Source of the DNA: Archilochus colubris
Lineage: Eukaryota; Chordata; Aves; Apodiformes; Trochilidae
DNA: 64,000 bases
Assembly: GCA_023079485.1 (NCBI GenBank)
Contig: CM041083.1
Span: 174,027,480 to 174,091,479, forward strand
Direction of reading: 5' to 3'
In this document: piece by piece, positions 1-12,353 of the stretch
Layout: each line of letters opens with the position of its first letter
How positions within the stretch are numbered: the first letter of the stretch is position 1
Made by a program: the position numbers and the translations under genes
The notes under the pieces: generated by a model
Seen by the model: the letters and a program-made list of their open reading frames with translations, nothing else
The model's database searches: none
Told to the model about the DNA's origin: nothing

Positions 1-405
1 ATGACCCTCCTTTGGACCTGCTCCAACAGGACCATGTCTTTCCTGTGCTGATCACTGAGCTGGCTGCAGTACAGCAGGTGGGGAGAGTGAGTAGAGGGGC
101 AGAATCACCTCCCTCTACCATGCTGCTTTTGATGCAGCCTGGGGTATGCTTGGCTTTCTGGGCTGCACATGAGCATTACTGGCTCAGCTTTTCATCCCAC
201 ACTTCCCCCAGGTCCAGTTCTTCCCCGAGCCTGTATTCATACCAGAGGTTGCCCCAACTTACGTGCAGGACCTTGGACTTGGCCTTGTTGTACCTTATGA
301 TGTTTACATGGAGCAGTTTCTTGAGCTTCTCAAGTCAACTCAGTGTCATTTTCAAACTTGCTGAGGAGGGCCTCAATCCCCACTCTCGTTAAAGATACTA
401 AACAG
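1..405 (-). repeat. CR1 LINE fragment, cut by the window edge
   Basis: Read on the minus strand this matches the 3' half of the CR1 non-LTR retrotransposon ORF2 as I remember the consensus. Recognisable landmarks, read on the + strand, are CTCCTTTGGACCTGCTCCAA near base 7, GTAGAGGGGCAGAATCACCT near 93, and the stretch around 270-300 (GGACCTTGGACTTGGCCTTG). Similarity fades near 405. The 3' end of the element would lie to the left of the window. It is diverged and no intact reading frame remains; the apparent + strand open frame over it is a shadow. Confidence 0.85.
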
Positions 406-3030
406 TAGAAGTTCAGTTTTATTCTTAATACCTTAATAACAGTCTGAAGGTCTATCAATGGAGGAGTTTTCTAGAAAAACCAGCAACTCCTGCTGATTTT
501 TATAACTGAAAATTTGATTAATAGTAACCTTTCACAGTTAGAGATTAATTCCGTGCTTTCTGTTCTGTGTTCTGTTCTGTGTTCTGTTCTGTGTTAAAAC
601 TTGTTGATTTTAGGTCCAGCAGAAGGTATTAAAATGCTTTTACTATATTAGAAGGCAATTAATTTTATTTATACATGATGATTACCTATTGATATTTATT
701 TGATAACAAAAGAAATATGGGCGTTTTTTTCATTTTTTTCCATAAAGGATTTTCCATTCAATATACTGAAAAGCCAATATATATTCTTACATTACTTAAA
801 ACTATTTAAGATTGAGATACCTTCACAGGCAGTAGAGCCATATAGTGTTCAACTGCAAAAAATTGGCATACTGCTATTGAGATTTATGAGCATATGAAAT
901 AAATTGCATGTTGTCAGAATCCTCTGGTTCCTACTAATTATTTTTTCCGGGATTGTGGTGAGGCCTCCAGAGGTCACTGTTGCATGCTGTTGTCTCATTG
1001 CCTTGTTTTGTAGATGGTGTGAGGACAGCGTGTTCACTAAGATGGGAAAATATTAACGATACAGGAATTTATTTTTCTTAGTGTGGGATGAAGTTTCACT
1101 CAGTGGAAATTACAACAGCGCTGTGCCAAAATAGAATCAGCAGCACTACAAGTAAAATTTCAGCTCCTGGTTTGGGTGAAGAAGTAATTCAGAGCTTAGA
1201 CTAAAATAAATCCAAAGCTCCTTGAGTCTCTGTTTCTAGTGTTATAATTATTGTTTTGTGATTAGGAAGGAGCTTGTTACAAAAGCTCTGCCTTTTTCTC
1301 TCTCTGGAAGGCAGAAGTATCTAGTAGCTTATTTTTTTAACTTATGTTGTGACATGAGGTAATCTTATGTAATATGTAACCACTCTAGGTACACCAGGGT
1401 TAGGGTATGAATTTGCAATCTGATGTTTATAGTAACAAAAGGCATTAAAAACACCTTTATAGTTTTATTTTTAGTTAATACAAGGACACTTTTAGTGGCA
1501 GAGTGATCAGTGCTGCTACCAGAACTGTCTGTATAGCAGTGATGAGGTGACATCAGGGCTTTCCAGTGAGGACATGATAAAATCAACTGTGCATTCTGAT
1601 AGCATGGGACCGTAGTTTGTCCGCTGTGTGAAACCACAAATAAATCAAGGTTAGCTGTGAGAAGAGCTTCTCCAAGGAAGCCAGATCCCCCTGTAGAACA
1701 GAAACACTCCAGTCTTGTAGGTCTCAGCCAAGCCAAGCAGCTGGGCTGGGCTGTGTGTGTCTGACCTTAGGAATTATGACCCCCTGACCCTCAGAAGTCT
1801 GTCAAGCCCCTGGCACAGCAGCAGCTCACTAATGCCAGTAGGTACTTTATAGAGTAGTTTCTAGTATGAGATACACAACTAATCCAAGAATGCTTTTTCT
1901 ACAAAATTAAAACGAAATTATTTAAAACTTGTTTTCAGATGTCTTTCTTTCACAGTAAGTACTTGAAGCACTATGCTATTCTTGTTCTATCTTTCAAAAC
2001 CACAGCTAAGACTCACGGGAAATTTGTAATGTGTTGCTGTAGCAATTAGCTTTTTAGCTTTTACAGTTTTCCAGAAGTATTTCTTTCTTGTTAATAAAAT
2101 CTCTTGACTTAACCTATGAAAAAAATAGTTTGGACTTCATTCAGATTCTCATAAAATAGGTATGCAGTATTTTTTTGCGTGGCCTACTTTCGTTTTTTTG
2201 AGGCCATCTTTTTCTTCCAAAACTTGAGTGCTCCAGTTTTGGGTGACTGTGTCACTGGAAGTGGTTGGGAGGAGAGGATAGCTGTGAGGAAGAATTATCA
2301 TCCTGGTCTTTACCAACCAACAGACTTACCAGTTATGGGCACTAATAGGCAGAGAGAGAGAAAGATGTTGAGTTTTGCCCTTTGGATTCAGAATGAGCTG
2401 CAAACTGCACTGGAAGGAATCTGGACATTTGTTCTTCGTGTATGATTTTGACTACAGAATTATGAAGGAAGATGTGGTCTGTTAATGCTGTAATATGGTT
2501 ATGCAATGCAACAGATTGCAGTGGATCAGGAAAGGTGACCTACTTATTAGGGTGGCATGATTGACCCATGTCAGCTGATGTGTGAAGGCAAGCTTCCTTT
2601 TGGTCTGCAGCAGCACAGCTCTGTTCCTGGGCAGTGTTGGTTCCTCTCCAAAGAACTGGTGGTTTTTACCCCTGCTATTCCAGCATATCCCTTGTATCCA
2701 GAGAAGTTCCTCATTTACTTAAAGAGAACATACCTAATACATTCTGTGAGTCCTGCTATGCAGATGTATAAAATTCTTGTAGTTGGAAACTGAATAATTT
2801 CACAAGAAGCATGCCTGGTGGATATAGTGTGCTTAGGTAACACTTTCCATTTAATCTACAGAGAATGTAACAACTGAGGTGGTTTAAAAAGTAAGACTCA
2901 AATGTTTGATAACCTAAAAGTGGGTATATTTTTGTATAATCTATAGTTCTGTCTGGTTAATAGATGTGACAGACTTCCTTTCTTTGTTGATTTGTTGAGT
3001 TTTTACATTCACTTTTTTTTTTAATTTCAG
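406..3030 (+). other. MRPS31: MRPS31 intron sequence upstream of the first visible exon
   Basis: AT-rich sequence ending in a polypyrimidine tract and TTTCAG acceptor at 3025-3030. The exon after it starts with one base that completes a codon, so an earlier exon must exist. I searched the stretch by eye for the preceding mS31 region and found nothing convincing, so the 5' exons probably lie left of base 1. The only structure I see is a short 12-bp tandem repeat at 558-595. Confidence 0.6.
558..595. repeat. Short tandem repeat, 12-bp unit, about 3 copies
   Basis: The unit TTCTGTTCTGTG is repeated about three times without interruption. It is an intronic minisatellite-like tract with no evident function. 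Confidence 0.85.
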
Positions 3031-3174
3031 CAATGTTATTTCAGAAATGACAGTTAAAAGGCAGTCCCCAGCTCAGAGAGCTGCCAGGATATCCAATCGC
3101 ATTTCCTTGCAGTTGGATGAGGATCAAAGGATCAGGCCTGGAAGAATGTCATCTCAGACTTCTGAATCCAGAAG
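3031..3174 (+). CDS. MRPS31: MRPS31 internal exon (mitochondrial ribosomal protein mS31)
   Basis: This is the first of four visible exons of mitochondrial small-subunit ribosomal protein S31 (mS31), a metazoan-specific mitoribosome component made in the cytosol and imported into mitochondria. The exon lies between a TTTCAG acceptor (ends 3030) and a GT donor at 3175. It starts with one base that completes a codon, then reads NVISEMTVKRQSPAQ and onward for 47 codons, and leaves two bases (AG) for the next exon. The NVISEM start matches the NIISDM stretch of the human protein as I recall it. The rest is basic and poorly conserved, as expected for this linker region. Splice phases fit perfectly with the next exon. 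Upstream exons encoding the transit peptide and N-terminal half are outside the window. The identification rests mainly on the strongly conserved C-terminal exons. Confidence 0.85.
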
Positions 3175-6137
3175 GTATTTTTGCTGTGTCCTCTACCAAC
3201 AGAAGGAGTATACAAAAAATTATTAACGCTTTAAATGTAGTTGTATGTACTCATGTTACTGTGATACTTCAGTGCTTAAAGAAATTATTTAAGTAAAAGT
3301 AAAGTTATTTTAATTAGAAGTGCTGCTAGGGCTGAAATAAACTTCTGTAATAACACACTTATTATTCCTAGTCAGCTAATCAAATGATGTGCATTTCTTA
3401 ATACAAAATTTTAGGTAATTAAAAATACTTGGTGCTGAAATGTAATTGTGTTTTTGTTTAAGAAGTTCAGATTATTCTCACATATAATACAACTTTATAT
3501 CACTGTCTTTTTTTAAAGGCTCACTTTCAGCTAGTGGAAAACTGATACATGTTCTATGTTTAGAAAAGTTTCATCCATTCTTTTGGAATTTTAAAGAGAT
3601 ATTAAAGTCTGATTTTTAAATTTTTTTTTCAGGGTACACCTTAAGTTTATGTTGCTGCTGGTTTATGTGGACAGTTGATTTCTTAATGCATTAAGGAATG
3701 CTCTTAAATTTTTGTTTCCTCTAAGCTATTCTTTCTTGTCTGCAGTCTTTGAGCTTCCCATGGCTGCTCATCATCACATTTCTTCCTATTATATTCTTTC
3801 TCTAGCAGTTCTGTTACTAGTAAGGTTAACTTCTCAAACCATTAATATTTTGGAAATTAATCCCCTTTTCTTGGGGTTAGATAGTGGAAGTGGAGGGAGA
3901 AGTTTGTGTTTAGGTAGATAAAGCTGAAGACAGAATTTGGTTAACTAAGAAAAAAAGCATAAATTTGTGGGGGAATAGATGTACAGTATTTTTCCCTCTT
4001 TGGCCAAGATGTTTATTTCTATTTATCAAAAACAGAGAATTGTGACATCCCATAAGGAACAAATTGGAACATAGGCATTGAGCCATGTAGATCATGCAGA
4101 AACCTCAAAAAAGTGATGTATGGCCAGTCATTAGAATAGAAGAATTTGCTTCCTGAGATGTTTGTGACTTCCTTGAACTACCAAGCTGTTAAGGTGTGTT
4201 AAGGAAGTATCTCTTGGGTCTCTTCAGTGTTACAAGACCAGCAACCAATGTTTTCTTTTTCTGATGCAAAGCTTGTGGAAAGTGAAAGAAGTGCTTCTTG
4301 TTGTAGAAGTTAAAGTGAAGAAATAGAACAAAGTTCTGGACCAAGCCCTTATTGATTTTGATATTCATGTCCTGGGATTTTATTCAGCTTTAAGCTGCTG
4401 ATTCAAGAAGTGAGGGAACTGACTCCATTGTCAGTTGTTGAATAGATCTATAGATAATTTTTAATCTGGGCATAATTGTCAGACAGAGCTGATAAGTCAC
4501 ATGAAAGTAATTTTGTTATTAGGCCATGATACTTGACTAGCCATGAGTAATACTTTATTTAGGTGTTGTATTACAAGTTTTTTTCAAAAAAATTTGAAAG
4601 AATAGAGATCCTTTGATCTAGAAGTATAAGCTGGAAACCTGATCTGTCATGTGGTTCTGCAGTGTATATTGTATCTTTGCTGAAATTGTCATTTATTAAC
4701 ACCCCACAAAGTAAAGTGAATTTCACTTACGCTTTCAAGTGTTTATTAAGTTTATGGTATGTCAGAAGTTGTCTTGCCCTCTTTCTCTGATGAAACTGTG
4801 CTCGGTATGCAACTTTAGGAACAGTACCTTAAAATAGTTTTTACAAACCTTGTAATGAGCAAACTGTCTCCAGTCCTAAGTTTTCTGCTGCATCCCTGGA
4901 AATCTAATGAGTTTACTTATCTACTGAAAAGTATGAAAAGAATGGGTTAGGAAGACTGTCAAAGTTTAAATTGAGTTAGATCTCAATGAAATAAGTGATG
5001 ATGCTTTATAGTAATTTGAACTCATAATTAAAAAAAAAATGTTCTTCCAAGTTACGCTTGAATCTTCTGCAAATGTTACTGGGAGTTACACACAAATAGG
5101 AAAATACAGTCCTAAATCAACATTCTTTTGAGGCTCTGTAATTAGATTGCTGTGTGCTGAAATAGATCCAGGGCAATTACATCAGTAAAATGTAATACGA
5201 CAAGAGCAGGTTTGCAGAAGTAGTTGTAGCTATAGGAAGTGTGTGGTAAATCCAGATAAGTGAGATTTTAAAATCAAGAAGGGAAAGTATTTCCTGTGTA
5301 ATGGTGAATATGTAATAACATAAAGTAGGAACTACAAGAATTTCAGTGGAGACCTGAAAGATTGCACGATTAAAGATAGACTTTGTTCTAGAGTTCACTG
5401 TGTGTTCTTCTGTAAGGGCATTGTTTTTTCTTTGTTTCCATTTATAAGAAAACTTATTGAACTCTTGCAATTTTTGTTTTACTTTTTTTTTTTTTTTTTT
5501 TTTATAGGCTCCTAGTAAAAAAAAATGGTTAAAAATAGATGGTCAGAGTGAAATATTTTTATGTTCAGAAGTGAGAGATCAGGATGATGCATTTTAAAAT
5601 ACAGCATGCAGATATACTTGGAGTATTTGCCATGTGGCAGAGAAGGTGGATAGGTTATCTTCCAAAAAGGCTATTTATGTCATAAAGCAGGAATTGCTTA
5701 AGTTAGCTTTTGCCTTTTCTCTTCCTGATTTGTGCAATATTTTTTACAGGGAAAAAAACCAAATCACCAGATGATTTTTTTTTAGTTGCAACTCTGTAAA
5801 ATCACTTGAGTACTGTGGTTTGAGACTGTTTAGTTTATTTCAAATTCTTTAATATTTCAGTAAAAAAATGAGTGCAAATACAATCTTTGATTTATGCTCA
5901 TTCTTTCACACTGTAATGTTTTGGGAAGTTCTGTTACAGACAAATAATAAGTCATAAACACTTTCTCTGGTTACAAGCCTGAGGATTTAGTGAGAGTCAC
6001 TATCTTTTTTTTTTTTTCTTTTTTTTCTCCAGAGATCTGTTAGCTCATGAGAATATTTTGTGCTTTTAAGTTTGTTATCTGGCAGTGTTGTGAAGTGTTG
6101 TGAAATACTGAATATTGTTTTTCTTTTTTGTTTATAG
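3175..6137 (+). other. MRPS31: MRPS31 intron
   Basis: GT-AG intron of 2,963 bp, AT-rich, ending in TTTATAG. It contains a T21 run at 5483-5503 followed by an ATAG that resembles an acceptor, but the sequence after it hits a stop quickly and matches nothing in mS31. I see no other genes or repeats in it. Confidence 0.8.
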
Positions 6138-6205
6138 AAGTCTCAAAGCAGGGAAGAGGCTTAATATATTCACCAAGGCAGAAACAGAGAATACACTGAA
6201 AACAG
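6138..6205 (+). CDS. MRPS31: MRPS31 internal exon
   Basis: A short exon of 68 bp between TTTATAG and a GT donor at 6206. With the AG carried over from the previous exon it reads R-SLKAGKRLNIFTKAETENT and ends LKT plus one base (G). The GKRLNIF motif matches the same motif in human mS31 as recalled, which anchors this small exon despite its size. It enters at phase 2 and leaves at phase 1, compatible with both neighbours. Confidence 0.85.
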
Positions 6206-6658
6206 GTTAGTGGGAATTCAATAATGAAAAACCCAGTGAAGCCACGTTCTGAATTTTTAGGTTATCAAGAGATTCACTGTGACATGTTAACATCCTGCTT
6301 TAAGACCTATAAAAAATGAATACTTTAATATAACTGATTTTTAGAAAGCAAAACTTCTATGCAGTGTAATAGATGTTTTCTGTACAATCAGGATGTTCTC
6401 TTATGGAATTTGAAGGGTAAGACTGTCTTTTTGTCACTGAGGACAGGCTTCTCTGAGTGTAAAACAAGCCTGGAGAATGGATATGTTGGCTCCATTAGTT
6501 TATTTGGTCAAGTTGCAAATTTGCTGTGGCCATTGTCTGAAACACAAGGCTGTGATCCCAAGGAACCAGGTGTGCTCTACAGGTAGCTGAGCTTCAGCAG
6601 GATAGAAGAAACCAAGGCCACACATTTGGTTGCTTTGCAGCCTTCTCTTGTTTAGTGT

Positions 6659-6688
6659 TATATATATATATATATGTGCATATATATA
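6659..6688. repeat. TA-rich simple repeat
   Basis: Alternating TA dinucleotides interrupted by a GTGC in the middle. A small intronic microsatellite. Confidence 0.85.
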
Positions 6689-6790
6689 GCTTGAACAAGC
6701 CTGTCAGTAGCTGACAGAAGTGTGTCTTGCTTTATGTACTGTGAAGCTCTTCATGTATGTTTAGAACTGTAAATTAGTTTTATGTCCATA

Positions 6791-6912
6791 TTAAACAGAA
6801 CTGGTCCCAGTGCAGACTCCCGAAGGACACCACTTGTCACTCATCTCCATCCACACATTGAGCCATTGACTGCTGTTCTCTGGATGTCACCATCCAGCCA
6901 ATTCCTTACCTG
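6791..6912 (-). repeat. CR1 LINE fragment
   Basis: The + strand reads TTAAACAGAACTGGTCCCAG, then GACACCACTTGTCAC, then CATTGAGCCATTGACTGCTG. These are the complement of a well-known CR1 ORF2 stretch that lies just 5' (in CR1 terms) of the part seen at 1-405. Only about 120 bp survive, and they are diverged. Confidence 0.75.
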
Positions 6913-9550
6913 ACAAATATACAAGCTGAAACTCATGTAAGATAAAACCCAGTGGCAAAACAGGTGTTGCTCACCTCCATAGTCACTGCATGGCACAGCC
7001 CTACAGGATCAGTCTTAATGCCACACAGGGAGATACCTTTTAGGCAGGAAGATTTACCTTTATTGCAGATTAGGCTTTGGCTAAGAATGTGTGAGTAAGG
7101 GCAAGTAATTTAAGGAACTCTGTCCTTCCCTCCCTTTTTCAGAACTATGAAACTGTGCATTGTTAGCACTCATCTTTAATATCCTGATTTCCCTATTATA
7201 AGAGCCTTTGGTAAAAAGACTTTATTCCAGTGTAGTATTTTAGAACCATATATAAAGCTAAAAGCTACAGAAGATACAGTGTTCTACTCTGGTATCTTAG
7301 AAAACGATACATATTTGTTTCCATTTTAATAGGAAGACTTAGTTTTTGGCATATTCTGTCTGAGCAGTTTTCTCTTTTTTTTCTGGTTAAAACTGCAGGG
7401 AGAAGTTTGTTTACGTAACTTTTTAATGTCAGATAATTAATGCTGTTTCCATATTTTCAAGCAGCTGTGAGCTTTCTGAATGCAGCCACCTCTGGTGGAC
7501 TATGAAAGTTGCTTATTAGAATGGAATTCAATTTGCTGTTTTTTAAGATTACCTCTTTCCTTAAAATCAGACAATTTTACATATAGAAAAAAAGAGTGAT
7601 GCAGAGTTTGTTTTCAGTGATCTTGACAAATGCAATGTTCAACTAACTGGCATTTGAGTTGAATCAGCTTGACTCGTGTAAAATGGTGAGATTAACCTTT
7701 TTTTTTTTATTTGCATGAGCACAATACAGATGCAATGCTACATAGTCATCCTAAATAAGAAGTTAAAATACACTTATTTAAACACAAAACTAGAACATGC
7801 ACAAACTGGGTAAGAGAGCCAGTGGACTTTATTTGATTTATAATTAGATATTAAGAAGGAAGATTCAGCTTTTTGTGTGGTCTTTCCTTGTTTGATTCCA
7901 GATAGCTTTGAGGAAGTCTACAATATATTTTAAGCCCCAGAGCTTATTATTTGGCTTAGTGACTAATCCTGATAAATTTTTTTGTTGTTGTTTTTATTAA
8001 TCTCAGGAAATACCAGTGTGATACTTGATACCTTGATTCATTTGCTTTCATTTTTTGAGTCATATTAGTGGAGATAGTGAGTTAAAATCTTGTTTATACA
8101 TGACAGAAAAGCAAGTTCTGTGTTTTGTATTGAGTATTTATTTTGAATTCCTGATTGTTAACACTAAATTGGCATCCTGAAAAAATTAGTCATAACTGTT
8201 AGGTAAAGTATCAGTAACTGTTAACATAGAGTATCAGTATTATTTTCTGTTTCATAGAGGTGAAAATATATTTATAACCTTTATTGCAAGCCTGGAAAAA
8301 TGAATTTCTGCTCTCTTCTATTTTAGAACATTTGTACTGTATTACTAGAAGGTATTCCTTAAGATGTGGATAATAATTTGATTTTGGTATTGTTTCTTCT
8401 ATTGTCTTTTATCTATATTTTATTCCCTCCTCCAGCCCTCAAATCAAAGTAGGCAGCTGGGGAATAAAGTTCTGGAAATTTCCCTGCTATGTAAGAAATA
8501 ACTTGAAAAAGTATCTTCTGCTTTAACACAAAAAATGAAAAGGCCTTTCAGTATGTAAAAATACCATTTGGCCTTTTTTTTTTTTTTTTTTTTCTTAACA
8601 GAGGAGGAATGTGTTTGGGATGATTTTTTTTTTTTAAATCCAGTTGAGTTGCAAGTCACTGAGCCAAAGATGAAATTATATCTTAGTTTCAAATACTTAT
8701 GAGTAGTAAAATAGTAACGATTGGCTGTTATCCATTTCAAACAGAGTGTAACATTTGAATTCAGATGAAGATTTCTGTTCCAAGGAGCTCAGGGTGAATT
8801 GATAACTGAGGTAGACAAGAAAACAAAGGGGAGCACGATTTCTGCCAGCTCATGAGACAGCAGCCCCAGGCACTCCCAGCGGTTCCTCCCTGTCCTGTGG
8901 TAACAGCTTGTTCCCTTCACTTCAGTGATGCGGTTCAGTCTGGGCTCATGACCAGTTCTCCTGGGTGGAGGGGCAGGAACTCCTTAAAAGTAACTCTGCT
9001 GCCATATGAGTGCAGTTTGATTTAAAAAAAAAATAATAATAAAAATTTGTTTGCATCAGGAAAGGGAATGTTATACTTTTGGAGAAGAATAGGAAGTCAA
9101 GATTTCTCAACCTGGGACACTTAACGGTGCTGGAGAAGGAGTTGCCATCATCTGTAGATTTAGTTGCTTCTCTGAGTGAGAGTTCTTGAAAACTCCTGTA
9201 GTAAGAAAGAATCCTTTGTCAGAGTGCACCAGTCAAGTTTGGAGTTTGTGCTATGTACACTTTGTAAAAGACAAAAAGGAAAAAAGGTTGTGAAAAAATT
9301 AAATTCCTGCCATATGTGAAACACTAAAAAATAAATTGTCCCCTAGGAGTTCAGAATTCATTTTCACCAGACATTTGAGAATTTAATGGACTTTCCTGTC
9401 AACAGAATTCTCAATTGAGAAAGGTGATGCTGGAAGGTAGAAATCTGCACATCTGAAAGTGTTATTGTCTCTGTAAAGGTTAGTGTTCAAGGACTTTGTC
9501 TTAGCTATTCTTTGGCATGCTGACAGATGTTTACATAATTTCTTCTTCAG

Positions 9551-9694
9551 TATCCACACCAACAATTTGGGATCTGGAATTAGCAAAGGAGATTGCAGCA
9601 GTAACTGCTCAGCCTCCCCGGAACGGTTTTGAGGAGATGATTCAGTGGACAAAAGAAGGCATACTGTGGGAGTACCCAATTGACAATGAAGTTG
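9551..9694 (+). CDS. MRPS31: MRPS31 internal exon
   Basis: A 144-bp exon between TTCTTCAG and a GTATGT donor at 9695. The carried G plus TA gives V, then [20 protein letters not shown] and [19 protein letters not shown], ending DNEV plus one base. The FEE(L/M)IQWTKEG(K/I)LWE(F/Y)P core is nearly identical to human mS31 as recalled and is the strongest evidence for this gene together with the last exon. It enters and leaves at phase 1, matching both neighbours. Confidence 0.95.
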
Positions 9695-10734
9695 GTATGT
9701 GCACTTTTATTATCTTTTATTGTCTATAGAGATTTTTTTTTTTTTTTTTGAGAATTAGAGCATGTTATGACCTTTGACTGTTTTAAGATGATCTTTCAGC
9801 TTTGAGTCATATGTTTGATAGTAGACAAGTACAACTTTCCAACTGTCCTGTATCAGAGAGGCTTCAGATGAACTCGTTCTGGCACTCTTCAGGTGGAATC
9901 CTGCAGGTGGTTTGGCTGATCTGAGGGACTGGCTGCGGCCAAAAAGGGGAGAACTCCCTCCCTTCCTCAGCCCTGATGCTTTCAGCACAAAAAGGGCCCT
10001 TCAGATCTATTACATAACACCTTTTACTATGCAACTTCTTTAAAGAAGCTTCTAGCAGAGGAGTAGGGATCTTAAAACAGATGTGTGTATTTTATAATGC
10101 TGATGCTGTTCTTTGGTGTGGCTCTCAGACCAAGTGGCTAGCTAGATCCTAGTTAGCTATCTGCCAGTTCTGATCTGTACTGGGCAAGTGTTAAACAGTT
10201 GTTTGTTCCCTTTGTTCTATCTGCTTCACAAGAAAAACTAGTTGCAATATTCACTCACCCTAGGCATCTGTATTAACTAGCTGTCTTTGTGCACAGTATT
10301 TACTTTTACTGCCATTAAAAAAACAAAACAAACCAAAGAAATTCTGTGTGAAGTTAAGCCAGCACAGAAAGTGAGAAAATGTTAAAGCAGGGAAGAAGAA
10401 CTACAGAAAGCAAGTGTGGACCTAAGGAATGGGGACTACATAACTTCAGAGAGAGCTTGGCTGTGGGTTTTTTTTTTTTTAGACATCAAACAGAACTACT
10501 TTAGAATGATTCAGTCACTGAAAGAAAAACAGGTTAGTATCTGAAGCTAGGAGACTTTGAAAATTTGTCCTATACCAAGTTGCAAATTGCATAATGCTGT
10601 TCATTGTTTCTTAATGTTTATTCTCATCCTATTTTGGCAGTTTCTTCACATCGTTTAATCACTGCTCCCAGAATTGATTTGTTCCATCATGTAGAAATCC
10701 CAGTATATTCTAGTCATGTTTTTGCAAGCTTAAA

Positions 10735-10985
10735 ACCACTGTGGCCAATGGTTTTTCTGTTGTTGTAATGTGGCTGGAACCCCGCTGTCTGGGGACGTAA
10801 GTGGTCCGGGCGTCTTTGGCGGCCAATGGGTTTTCTGTTGCAGCAATGTGCCTGGAACTGTGCTGTCTGGGGTAGAGTGGTGAGTGGACAAAGAGTCTTT
10901 ACATATACTTAAACAAGAATCTTTATTGATTTGTCCACAAAGAGTAGTCATGTGGAAAATTCCAGTGGAGCGCTCCAAAATCTCT
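10735..10985 (-). repeat. Unclassified repeat, possibly an LTR fragment, with an internal 78-bp duplication
   Basis: On the minus strand there is an AATAAAG polyadenylation-like signal (complement of 10921-10927) in a CA/CCA-rich context that looks like the R-U5 part of a retroviral LTR. Two imperfect direct copies of a ~53-bp sequence (10742-10795 and 10820-10872, offset 78 bp) share GGCCAATGG, TTTTCTGTTG, AATGTG and GCTGTCTGGGG. The boundaries are guesses and I did not find target-site duplications. It could instead be a unique sequence with a local tandem duplication. Confidence 0.35.
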
Positions 10986-12162
10986 CACCTCTCAGGTTGA
11001 AATGTGCAGTCAGTAAATTCCGTCCTATCAAACCGACAGCTGAGAGCTGCTAAGCAGGTCAGGGATGTCAAAGCACAACTAAAAGCTGGAGAACCTTGCT
11101 CCAGTTATTTCAGTGTACTGTACATGCAGTGGCTCTGCAGAAGAAAGATGCCCTTTTCTGCTGTTAATTTTGCAGTTTTGTAACAGCCATCTCTCTCAAT
11201 AGGAGGACATTACCACAAGTATGTGATTTTACTAACGTATGTGTAATTCAGTTTTCTAATTAGGAAGCATACTGAACTTTTAGCATTATGAGTGCCTTTA
11301 AAGTTTTAAATAAGAAAAAGAAATGAATCCCCTTATAACTGTTTTTCTTTGCTCCTGAGCATTTCCATGTTCTTGTTAGCGTGCTTTACCAAGCACTGTG
11401 CTATGCTTTGAGGCATCAGGGCAAGGCCATGATTTTTTAATTTTCTCTGGCCCTGTTGCAAGCAGGGCCAGACCTACAGGCTTACTGGCCAGTAGCACTC
11501 CTCCCCTTGCTGCTGCTTCATTATCTGCTCCTGCCTTTCCTGTCTCTGATGCAGTTGAAGCCACTGTTAGGTAGAAAACTACCTCTTTTTTTCTCTCCAT
11601 CTCCCTGACCTCCAATAAGTTTTTAGCAGATTAACAAACTGCTACTATAAAAAGCATAGCATGGTTCTCACTCCTCCTTCTTTCTGCCTCTTCTACTGTA
11701 GTAGCTTTAGTTTTGCTCCATGACTTGCTGGGGCAAAAACTTGGGAAAAACATTGATTTCTTCCCCTTTTAAAAATAATTCTTGTGCAATTATGCCTTGA
11801 TGAGTCTCCTGAGTAATCCTGTGGTTAAAAAGGATAGTGCAGATTATTGGTTTAGCACCTCATTCTGAGGAGCAAATGCTTCTGGTGGGCCAGAGATTTT
11901 TATGGCAGAAGTGATAGGTTGAATGGAAGTCTTGGAAATATTAATGTCTCAGTTGTCTCTGATTGCTTCTGAAGGCAAAAGTTTGCCAAGCCCCGTTGTG
12001 GCTGTTTTTCTGAGATGCTGTTTCCAGCCGGGTAGCATTGGACCAGTTTGCCACGAGTGGTGGTAAATGTTACACAGTCATTTTAGGTTGGGTTTGTTTT
12101 ATTAATTCTGGGTCTCTTCTAGGGACCTGCTAACAGGGCCTGATTTTTCTCATTGTAAAAAT

Positions 12163-12290
12163 CCTAGAAACAATGGTTTGAGTTGGAAGGGACCTTTAAA
12201 GAACATCTAGTCCACCCCCTTCTGCCATGGGCAAGGATGTCTTACCCTAGGTGGGGTTGCTCAGTCATCTTTCACTAGATCAGGATACTT
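12163..12290 (-). repeat. CR1 LINE 3' fragment, old
   Basis: The + strand reads GTTTGAGTTGGAAGGGACCT followed by AAAGAACATCTAGTCCA, the complement of the CR1 3' UTR. It is short, diverged, and abuts the next CR1 copy. The right boundary is uncertain (it could reach 12350). Confidence 0.75.
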
Positions 12291-12353
12291 GGTCCTCTCT
12301 ACTTACTGTGAGCATGCCAACAAGACTCCCTGTGAGGATGGACCTCTGCATTT

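Larger units (their letters stand above)
6206..9550 (+). other. MRPS31: MRPS31 intron
   Basis: GT-AG intron of 3,345 bp ending in TCTTCTTCAG. It holds a TA-rich run (6659-6688), a CR1 fragment (about 6791-6912) and a T20 tract (8574-8593). No other coding sequence is evident. Confidence 0.8.

Noticed and set aside
5483..5530. T21 followed by ATAG, a possible extra splice acceptor in MRPS31
   Set aside because: The following sequence is A-rich, reaches a stop at once and breaks the perfect phase match between the exons at 3174 and 6138.
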